Assembly: GCA_023525975.1 (NCBI GenBank)
Contig: CM042035.1
Coordinates: forward strand, 22,547,501-22,611,500
Reading direction: 5' to 3'
DNA from: Smallanthus sonchifolius
Lineage: Eukaryota; Streptophyta; Magnoliopsida; Asterales; Asteraceae
DNA length: 64,000 nt
The notes below the pieces were generated by a model, which saw only the letters and a list, made by a program, of their open reading frames with translations, was not told the DNA's origin and did not search any database. The translations under genes and the position numbers were made by a program. Below are positions 55,768-64,000 of this stretch, piece by piece. Each line of letters starts with the position of its first letter. The first letter of the stretch is position 1.

Positions 55768-58700
55768 TCAATGGAAAAGCTTGAGGCAAAGCCCTGTTGA
55801 AGAACATGTCTTGTTTGTAATCACATCAGAGAAAGTGTCCACAAGCTGCCCTGCAAGTGAAGATGGATCTTCCATTAAAGCATCCACAAACACTTTGACT
55901 ATTCTAACCTCTTGTTGACTTGCCCTCAAACTGTACCAAGTGAGGAACTTTTTCCTAAAACCAGTGTCTATATGTCCTTCGCATTCTAACCGTCGGATCA
56001 CTTTGACATAGTACCCGAAATCCCGATCATCTAACTCATCTGGTTCATCCTCAGACCCGTTATCAAGATTCTTTTTTGATGACTTTGCTCGTGTTTTTCT
56101 TGGCAGGATTGAATATTTTACACTTTCCGTCTTGCAGGGGGTGATCGGTAATTTAGCAGAAGTAGTGGGGGCAAAAGGGTCAAAATCTTTTTCATTGTTT
56201 TCATCATTTCTTGAACTGTTCTTGATGTTGTTCACAACATCAGTGGTTACAACAACCTCTTTGTCCTTCTGTTTGTTAACAATATTGTTGTTTTCATCTT
56301 CGACTGAAGAGGGATTTGAAAGGCTGCTAGAATTCGTGGGCGGGCTTTTTTCGTCATCGTTGATTGTCTGAAATGACATTTCTTTACTTCCAAGTTCACA
56401 CGTGTTTTCAAAGTGAACAACTTTTAGAACATATAGTGTTGATGGAGTTAAACCCGAGAGTAAGAACTCGGAACAACTTGGTGCAAACAATGTGCACGTC
56501 GGTTTTGCAGGGTAATCAGTTTCTTCGGCTTTTCGATGCCACATTATATATCTATGGGTCCTTGCATTATCCGTAACAGGTTGGTCTCGGGAACCCAAAA
56601 TCACAGAAATTGATGTGGGGAAAATGTTTCCAAATTTGACAATTGGTGTCAAGATGCTGGGATCTGCTGCTACATCTGCATACTTCTTTTATACATCAGT
56701 GGATTGTGTAACGGGTCAAAATGGGTAAATTTCAATATGTCAAAACGGGCCAGGTCAAGTTGACTTTAAAAACCGTTTGTCAAACAAGTTAAATATCTGA
56801 TAAATAATTAGTCCGTCAAATACGATCACAAAAAGTTTAATAATTTAATCATTAAATGATCCTTTGAAGGAAATGATTTAAGATGTATTTGGGACACTTT
56901 AATTTAAACCCATTTGACCCGTTTCCATTTAAACCATATTCTAAGTTTACGTGTTTGACATGTTATAGATAAAAAAAATACACGAATCGATGCATTTATA
57001 AGTAAATGAGTTAAAACTGTCATCTATAACTTAAATTTTTTTTTTGTAAGGCTTCTTATAAATAAAAGACAAAAGCATAAGATTAAATGAACATGAATGT
57101 AATATTTTAGAACTAATTCCTAATTTCAAAGTCAAACTTTTGAGTGAACTTTTGTATGTTGAAACTCAATATGTGAGATTAAGTTTGACAATGAGCAAGT
57201 CAGTTTGACCTAGAAAGTCAAACTCTGTTTATTTTAGAATGGAGATAAAAGCATAAATCAAATGTAAAAAAAATATCTAAAAACAAATATAAAAGAGGAA
57301 AAGAAAATATACCACTAAAGGTCATGTTAGAGAGAACAGAATCCAGAGATTCAACTGCGGAAGCACATATTTTTTGAATCTCTTGTCCTGAACATAGCCT
57401 GTTGACTATACCTCTGGCCCGTTTGACTGGCAAACCAGTCAACGGGCCCACATCTGCTTCGAGTTTCTCCATTGCTTCATTTACAATTTCATGAAGCTTT
57501 TGGTACTTTTGGGTCCTGGCTAAGAGCTTTTGACTTAAAGAAACACGATAACACAAGATGTCAACCCGCCTAGTGTCCCTTGCTATTGTCATTTGTTTTC
57601 TCCAACATCTGCAGAAAATAACAAAATATTCCAGAATCATGATTGGACCCACTAACAATCTTGTGGCAACCCATTATGAGAAAAAGGGAAAGTTGGTGCC
57701 GGGTTAACCCATTTAGTTATGAATGTGTCGATTTGGGTTATGTTTTTATCTCAAACGGGTCAAATGGATCAAATCTAAAAGTTCAGCTAAAAAGGAGCAA
57801 GTCAAACGGGTTCAAAGTCAGCCAAAGACTATTTTTACTTCAGAAAACCATTGTATTCAAAGACTTTAATTATTATTGGAATAATTTTAAAAAATGTAAA
57901 AAAATGTTTTTGAGTCATCCTAACCCAACCCAGCAAGTCCTGCTTCTACCCATACTAAAAGATGACCCATTTCAACTCTAACCAGTTAACCAACTTGCCT
58001 GACCCGCCCATCTTGCCACAGTTCACCGTTATATTCAAAGACTCTAATTATTATTGAAATAATAACTTTTTTTAATCATAATTAAAACATTAAATAATTC
58101 TAAAAATGTACAAAAAATGTTTTGAGTCATCCTAACCCGACCCAGCAAGTCCTGCTTCTACCCGTACTAAAAGATGACCTGTTTCAACTCTAACCTGTTA
58201 ACCAACTTGCCCGACCCACCCATCTAAGTGGAGCAAAAATAGAGAAAACATGAAAAGAGAATTACCCAAGTAAATCATTAACTTTACCACATGATACACA
58301 ATAAAAGCTCCCATCAAGTCCTCTATTTCTCCCATCTTTAAGAATTCCCGATTTTTCATGTTTTAACGCACATTCAAGATGACACGTCAAACCACAAGAA
58401 TCCCCATGAAACGGTGGATCCGAGCTGCAAATCAACCATAAACTCGGGTCCTTATTGTCATCATACTGATGACAAATACAACAAGAACACCTTTTACAGA
58501 ACACCCCATCTTCACTTAACTTAGCTTTACAAGCCGAATTCTTGCAAAATCTAACATTATCATCATCCAAATCAACATAATTATGATCCGATGCAACGTT
58601 TGAACGATTAGGATTATCAGATTTCCTGTGTCTTTTAGCAGATCTTTGATGATCACTTTCTGATGGTTCAAGATTCATCATAATATCATCTTGTGATCTT

Positions 58701-60418
58701 TTTTCAGAAACTATTTTTAAAAGATGTTCAATAATTTTTAATTTTGTTAATCCGGTATATTTTCTTTCTTTTCCCATTTCAGCACACAGAATTTGAAGAA
58801 TTTCTTGACGGCTCCATGATTGTAGGAGCTCGGGTGCACCATGAGACCATTCGGACACTTCGTAGACGATTTCTCTCTTTTCTTCCATACTTAATTTACT
58901 ACACTTCGATGGATCAAGAACAAACCCTGAACAAAAAATAATAAAGTGTCAAACAGATCAAGATTTAATTCAAGAATATCATAAAGTTGACCAAAAATGA
59001 AGCTTTTTTTTATTAAAGACTGGCATGTGAAATCATTTTGTTATACTTATGTCATAGTCACAGGAAACCACAATGAATTAAACTTCCTTTAGACTCTTAA
59101 TTTGGTTAAATGATTATATATTAATTACTATTAATTATTATGTCTATGCCAGTTATGATATTCATTGCACAAGTTCATATACTCTATATGTATATTTATA
59201 CAATTTTAAAAAAATTAAAATAAAGACATGTTGCAGCAAAGCATAAATCTATATAGCTGACTTAAAGCTGATAAAGACAACCTAACCAAGAAACAGGGTT
59301 GTGTGTAATCATCTTTATCCAAAATAGTGAATTTTTTTTTCATTTTTGACTTTAAATACACAAAATAATGGGAAAATAAAGGGGTTGTTTGCAGAATTCA
59401 CATTTTTGCATCATCCTGAAGAACATCTTACATTGCTATATGATGGAAGATGACAACTTCACAAAAAGAAGTGGGAAATTCTAAATAAGAGTGCTATAGA
59501 TTACAGGAAAAATGAAAATAATAATAATTAATTATATATAAAGTCAAATAGTGATTTTTTTTCAATTTTGACTTTAAATACACAAATTTATGCAAAATGA
59601 AGGGGTTGTTTGCAGAATTCAAATGTTTGCATCACCCTCAAAAACATGTTACATTGTTATATGATGAGGATGACAATTTCGCAAAAAAGTGGAAAATTCT
59701 AAATAAGGATTGCATAGAATATAGGAAAAAATAAATAAATAATAATAATAATAATAATAACATATAAAGTTAGATAGGAGGTGAATAAGCTTTAACAATT
59801 TATAGTCTAAAGGCATATGAACTCAAACATCTAAAATCAAACCACTTCATCATAGGGGCTGTTTGATGGGGCTAACGAGTCGATTAAATCTGCGAAAAAT
59901 CACCTAAAAATTACATTTATCCCATTAATCAATCTTTTTACATGTTTCTTCAAATCTAATTATAGTAAATACAAAGAAACATAATCATATTCACTTTCAT
60001 CCAATTGGCCAAACCTGAGCAACAAAGATCTTGAATACAATCTAAACATGAATACCAAATATGTTTATGTTTTATAAGTTATGAATTCATGTTTTATTGT
60101 GAATCTTGAATCTGTTGGTGCAAAATAAAATGTTCCGTACAGAATGGAAGTTAATAATTTGTGTGAATTATTATTTGGTGGCAGATGATGTGAATCACGA
60201 GGACATAAAAATCAAACATATCAAAGGCAGATCCGATTAAAAAGCTGAAATTCTTCAACAAAAAACAATCTTTTTTTAATTGAAGATGATAAAAATCAAA
60301 TCTTTATTACAATATGTGTGAAGAACAATCAAACCCCAGAAGAATAATTGAAACCCCATGAAGGAAAAATTGAAAATTGATTGATTGATTGATTACCTTC
60401 GAAAGAGCAAGAATCCAT
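55768..60418 (-). CDS. VIL: VIN3-like (VEL/VIL) Polycomb accessory protein, 4 exons, 628 aa
   Basis: Exons on the minus strand: 60418-60397, 58926-58266, 57608-57313, 56675-55768 (1887 nt, 628 aa); phases agree at each GT-AG junction. VEL proteins join PRC2 in the nucleus and help place or hold H3K27me3, for instance at flowering-repressor genes. Seen: N-terminal SWSRQEILQILCAEMGKERK (about 44-63), basic stretch KRHRK (105-109), Cys/His-rich PHD finger (about 135-220), conserved helical region with GPLTGLPVKRARGIVNRL in exon 3, fibronectin III domain (about 338-430), LPITPCK (about 503-509), and VEL domain (about 545-620) with VKVIRRLECEGHID, FLTWYSLRA and LAGQLVDTF. The N-terminal block and length place it with VIN3/VEL1 (VIL2), not VRN5. 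The exact paralogue is not settled. The C-terminus CLKLFH resembles CLKLWH of VIN3. No lesion is visible. Confidence 0.93.
57861..58225. repeat. Direct duplication in intron 2 of the VEL gene
   Basis: Two copies (about 57861-58015 and 58041-58225) share TTGAGTCATCCTAACCC, CAGCAAGTCCTGCTTCTACC, ACTAAAAGATGACC and AACCAACTTGCC in order, at roughly 90% identity by eye. Confidence 0.85.
59327..59780. repeat. Tandem duplication in intron 1 of the VEL gene
   Basis: Two adjacent units of about 225 bases share TTTGACTTTAAATACACAAA, AAGGGGTTGTTTGCAGAATT, TTACATTG.TATATGATG and (AAT)n near their ends. The second unit's (AAT)n tract at about 59734-59760 is expanded. Confidence 0.85.
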
Positions 60419-60530
60419 GATGGGGGCAGTGGTGTTCGTCAAGAACCGCAACCCATGAATTGGGTCCTTATGGGATGCTGTTTAGTACCTGATTCAAGCT
60501 GAAATAAAGTATACGCATCTCTCTCTCTAT

Positions 60531-60552
60531 GTGGGTGTGGGTGTGGGTGTGG

Positions 60553-60607
<55 letters not shown>
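60531..60607. repeat. Compound (GGGTGT)n(GT)n(GA)n tract upstream of the VEL gene start
   Basis: GGGTGT/GT units pass into about 19 GA units (60570-60607). The tract lies 113-190 bases upstream of the ATG at 60418, read as (TC)n(AC)n on the gene strand, so it falls in the promoter or 5' UTR. Confidence 0.92.
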
Positions 60608-60609
<2 letters not shown>

Positions 60610-60814
60610 TGGGGGTGAGGGATAAAAGCTGCCTGCGAACCCGTACTTTTGAAGAGAGAAAGGTAAACCGTTTACGATTCGGTTGGATCGGTCACAAACA
60701 TTTTGACTCCAACAATTAATTATGATTTAAGGAGGATTATATATGTGTGTGTTAATATAAGAATGGAGGGTAGATTAATCATTTACAAGTCATTTAACTG
60801 AAAAATCTAACGTA
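60608..60814. promoter_or_regulatory. Upstream region of the VEL gene
   Basis: About 200 bases between the microsatellite and the Gypsy LTR. The LTR begins only about 400 bases from the VEL start codon, so little native promoter remains. No TATA box stands out. Confidence 0.35.
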
Positions 60815-61413
60815 TGTTAGTTGATGGCGTGGGTACGATCACGAAGCTCAGCTTTATCGATGAAGCGCACGTACTAAGCAGAACCATTAAGCCGCGTCTC
60901 CCAAGCAACGAGATGGCGTGGCATAAGTGATAGTGACTCGTTTGGAATCTCCAGGAAGTCAATGCTATAAGACAACGTGTCTTAATGGCCTTGAAGAGAG
61001 AGACCTTTGTCCCTATAGAGGACTTTGGCTCTTTACACCAAAAGGGAAAGGGTCTTGCTGCAGGGACAGGAAAGAGAAGGGGATACCCCGCGCACATAGC
61101 ATGAAGCCAGAACAACCTCAGGTATAAGAGAAGGACTTGGGCTCTCCAAACCCCAGGTCCATTCTCACCATTCACTCTTACACTTTTACATTCAACATTC
61201 TCGTTCCAATGATCCTCATCACTCCCAAAGAACCGTTATCTTATTCTCACGTCGGAGGCTGATCGCAGGAGGCCTCCTCCTGCGGTGAGACTAACGGTGC
61301 TTTGTTCTTAGCAGGTACCTCGAGCAGCTGATTCAAACGAAACGTCAAGACGTTCACTCTAACTTGTATTTGTTGAAGCAGTGAGTACCCTTAGCATATT
61401 CGTTGTAGAAACA
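60815..61413 (+). mobile_element. 5' LTR of the Tat/Retand-type element
   Basis: TGTTAGTTGATGG to GTAGAAACA; TGTT and AACA are inverted. The right edge is set by the PBS four bases on. The left edge is the best TG start at that length and is less certain, because the 3' LTR is outside the window. Confidence 0.6.
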
Positions 61414-61416
61414 AGT

Positions 61417-61433
61417 TGGCGCCCACCGTGGGG
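61417..61433 (+). other. Primer-binding site, tRNA-Lys type
   Basis: TGGCGCCCACCGTGGGG is complementary to the CCCCACGGTGGGCGCCA 3' end that I recall for plant tRNA-Lys(CUU). Confidence 0.75.
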
Positions 61434-61495
61434 CGGCGCTACTTAGAACAGAGCTTCACTCGTAGTTCCGCTCCTTCTGTTCCTAAGTGTTCTTG

Positions 61496-63575
61496 ATGTC
61501 AGGTGATGACGTTTCTCCGGGGGTGGACGCAACTCCACCTCCCTATCACTTACGATCTGCTTCTAGCCAGACGTCGCGAGAAGAAGCAGGCAGAAACTCT
61601 CCAGCAACAGACGGACCTCCTGTCGAACTGTTGCAAAACAACTCTCCGTTCCAGACTCCTTCTCCTTTTAGAATAGCAAGCGCGTCCCCTTGTACGGATA
61701 CCTTGCTGCCAATGGAAAGGATGGATGTTACACCCGAAGGAGTACAGAAGAATTCCTTCGGTTGAGAGATCTGATGAATAGCTACGTGCAAGAAGAACGT
61801 GCAAAAGGTGTCAAGGTTCGGTTGGCATACGAAGACGAACCTGAGGTGACATTCTCACCTATTCCACCTTCTCCTTTTGGGATCAATGTTGTTCACGAGG
61901 AAGCAGCTGTCACCTCCGGCCCAAACCAGACAGGGTTCCCGCAGCAGAAGCAGGACCTAGTGTCCAGAGAGAGAATCCTTCTCCTCTAAACCAGACTCCC
62001 TTGATGCACGAAACACCAGAATACACAGTCGAGCAGCTGATGCAGCTCACACAGCCTATGATGTATTCTCCTATGTCGATACAAATGAGCCAGGCTATGG
62101 CGTCCCTGCCACTAGCTCGAAGTGTGGGGATGTCAGCTCCGATGAATGTAAGTTGTCCTATTCCCATAACTCAACACCCTGGGTTCACATACCCACACAT
62201 GGTGCATCCCCAGCTTGCTGCGTACATGATGGCTCAATACGCTAACCCCTGGAAGACTGCTTACCCCTGGAAACATCTGGCCAGTCGCATGCCCGCGGTT
62301 CAGTCCGCAGCAGGCGAGGATCAACTTCGGCAACATATGGATCCCATGACGAACGGTCCGGTGGCAACAGCGGTGAGACCCTTGATGCAGGAAGTTCCCA
62401 CTACCACCAGGATGGAGACGAACGAAGTCTTCCGACCATACCGGTCTACTTCGTTGTCATGCTTCTCTGAAAGGATAGCCAACTTTGACTTTCCAACAAA
62501 GATAAAGATGCCGGTGAACATTAAAACATATGATGGAACTGATGACCCCGAAGACAATCTGCGGGTATTTTCTGGTGCAGCAGGCGTTGAAAGATGGACG
62601 AATGCCGAGTGCTGCCACATGTTCATGTAAACACTCATTGGATCCGCACGCCTATGGTTCAGCAGCCTTCCTGAAAGAAGCATTGATTCTTTCGACGACC
62701 TCAGTCAAAGGTTCCTTGCTAATTTCACCCAGCTAAAGAAATACACAAAGGACGCTGCTGTGTTGTACCAGATCAAACAAAAGGAAGATGAAGGTCTCCG
62801 AAGTTTCATAGACAGATACAAGAAAGAAGGATTGTCCTACGCAGGTGCAACAGAAAAGATGAGAGTATCTGGCTTTATGAACGCAGTACGACCAAAACAA
62901 CTCATTGAATATCTAAACAAGAACATCCCCCAAACCATGGATGAAGCTCTTGAACGAGCAGAAGCATATTTGAGGGGAAAAGAAGCATTGCAAAATCTGG
63001 AAACCAAGAGGCGAGACCCTTGGAAAAGTCACCACTCTTCTAGCACGAAGCCGAATTTTCATTCCTTTGTGGAAAGAAGATCCAATCGCCATCGTGATTC
63101 AAGAAGAACGGACGACCATTATCGTCCTCCGTATCACAAGAGCACGCCGGAGAAAGAAAAATGTATTGCCTTCACGGCTTTGACTAAGACACCAGAAGAG
63201 ATAATGGCAACTGAAGAAGCCAGGTACAGCTTCAGACCTCCGCATCCCCTCGCAAAATCTTCCGAAGAAAGAAGCTCGAGCAAGTATTGTGAGTTCCATG
63301 ATGATAGAGGTCATCACACCAATGACTGCTACCAGCTAAAGAAGCGGATAGAGGAAGCAGTGAAATCCGGAGAACTCGCTCATTTGATAAAGGACATTAA
63401 AAAGAAGAAAGATCCGAAGGGAAAAGGAAAAGGTAAGGAGACGAACATGATACACCTCACCAGAAGCGAAACACAAAAAAAGGTCCAGGAGAGAATCTTG
63501 GGACAAGCAATGCATATACTTCCCCCCAACGGAGGAAGCAGAGCTGATCTTTACTCCAATCATCGTGGAAGCTGA
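61496..63575 (+). pseudogene. Tat/Retand-type gag, frameshifted
   Basis: Starts MSGDDVSPGVDATPPPYHLR at 61496. A frameshift occurs near 61745 (before EEFLRLRDLMNSYVQEERAK), another between 61989 and 62001, and a TAA at 62628-62630 stops the capsid region after ECCHMFM; the same phase continues from there to 63575. Recognisable parts are RIANFDFPTKIKMPVNIKTY, SFIDRYKKEGLSY-like capsid text, and CEFHDDRGHHTNDCYQLKKR, the CX2-H-type knuckle of this group. It lacks a second knuckle. The TAA fits a CAA-to-TAA change. Confidence 0.85.
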
Positions 63576-63836
63576 AATAGAAGGAACATTCGTTGACAAA
63601 ATATACATGGATTGCGGAGCCGCTTCCGAAATCATGTACGAAAGATGCTTCTTACAGCTAAGAGAGGAAGTTAAGGCAAGATTGGAAGAAGCAGACACTC
63701 CACTCATAGGGTTCTCGGGAGAAAGAGTGCTCCCGCTAGGCCAGATAAAGCTAACAGTTTGTCTTAGGGACGGACCACTCTCTCGAACGGAGCTCCTTAC
63801 GTTCCTCATGGTTCGGGCCCATCTAGATATAACATA
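63530..63836 (+). pseudogene. Retropepsin domain of the Tat/Retand-type element
   Basis: Shifted by one base relative to gag, with the shift near a run of six C at 63522-63527. It contains VDKIYMDCGAASEIMYERCF, where the active-site D-T/S-G is D-C-G; a DCG variant occurs in other plant Tat proteases as I recall. Stops at 63837 and beyond end the frame. Confidence 0.75.
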
Positions 63837-64000
63837 ATCATTGGAAGGCCGGGTATAAGCACATATGGAGCCGTGGTTTCCACTACACACGGCCTAATGA
63901 AATTCCCCACCGACCGGGGGATAGTAACAATCAAGCCAAAGAAGGAAGCTCTACTCATCGTTGCTGCAGAAGAGGATGAGGAGAAGAAGCAAGAGAAAAT
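63837..64000 (+). pseudogene. Start of the pol region, broken
   Basis: Protease-pol linker text continues with in-frame stops (TAA at 63835-63837 and more), for example a KLYSSLLQ-like piece near 63940. Too little is present to name a domain. Confidence 0.4.

Larger units (their letters stand above)
60815..64000 (+). mobile_element. 5' half of a Tat/Retand-type Gypsy element
   Basis: LTR (60815-61413), primer-binding site, gag and protease in order, running off the window. The gag text (NIKTYDGTDDPEDNLRVFSG) and the tRNA-Lys type PBS fit the Tat/Retand group. Several frameshifts and a stop show that this copy is dead. Reverse transcriptase and integrase would lie beyond 64000. Confidence 0.8.

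Noticed and set aside
63600..63625. D-C-G in place of D-T/S-G in the protease as a novel feature
   Set aside because: I recall DCG in other plant Tat-type proteases, and this copy is broken, so it is not good evidence of novelty.
63336..63890. A 184-codon minus-strand frame over gag and protease
   Set aside because: It is the antisense of the recognised zinc-knuckle and retropepsin region of the Gypsy element.

Overview
The window is a piece of a eudicot nuclear genome. It is AT-rich, has spliced genes with GT-AG introns, and is packed with LTR retrotransposons, Helitrons, SINEs, MITEs and a hAT element. The retrotransposon families (Tekay-type chromoviruses, Tat/Retand-type Gypsy, and a Copia-linked accessory ORF) resemble what I know from Asteraceae. 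That placement is an inference from family resemblance; no marker gene proves it. || Two host genes are intact. A 13-exon gene at 10216-17701 (+) encodes a 382-residue 3-hydroxyisobutyryl-CoA hydrolase-like protein (CHY1 family) with a peroxisomal C-terminus. Its introns hold two Helitrons, a dimeric SINE, a solo LTR, a MITE, a CACTA-like remnant and a minisatellite, yet the joined frame has no lesion. A 4-exon gene at 60418-55768 (-) encodes a 628-residue VIN3-like/VEL Polycomb accessory protein with PHD, fibronectin III and VEL domains and a (GT)n/(GA)n tract upstream of its start. The two genes have no evident joint role. || Layout, left to right: 3' LTR of a Gypsy element (60-1706); Tekay-type LTR (about 2280-4621) abutting a decayed accessory ORF with its own promoter (4622-6720, -); Helitron/SINE country (7048-9960); the CHY1-like gene; an internally deleted hAT element with AACCGGTT arrays (18664-20982); a two-level Tekay nest inside a Helitron (21234-36170); MITEs and foldbacks (36465-38953); a three-level nest of Helitron, gag-only Copia and solo LTR (39081-47777); a solo LTR (49379-51822); a dead Copia pol end with a SINE in its LTR (52085-54038); the VEL gene; and the 5' half of a decayed Tat/Retand-type Gypsy element (60815-64000). 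|| The best-resolved elements have exact target-site duplications: TTGTT around the young Tekay (25692-35004), CATTC around the old Tekay (21415-35634), AATTT around the gag-only Copia (39502-47679), TCCCA around the solo LTR inside it, TTATG around the solo LTR at 49379, TAAAC around the intronic solo LTR, and GTTCCAAC around the hAT. The young Tekay has two near-identical 2.18-kb LTRs and an unbroken 1531-residue polyprotein, so it is probably still, or was very recently, active. Several unrelated retroelement families here carry arrays of short perfect palindromes in their LTRs or leaders; I consider this the most unusual pattern in the window. I found no CRISPR array, operon or bacterial-type system.
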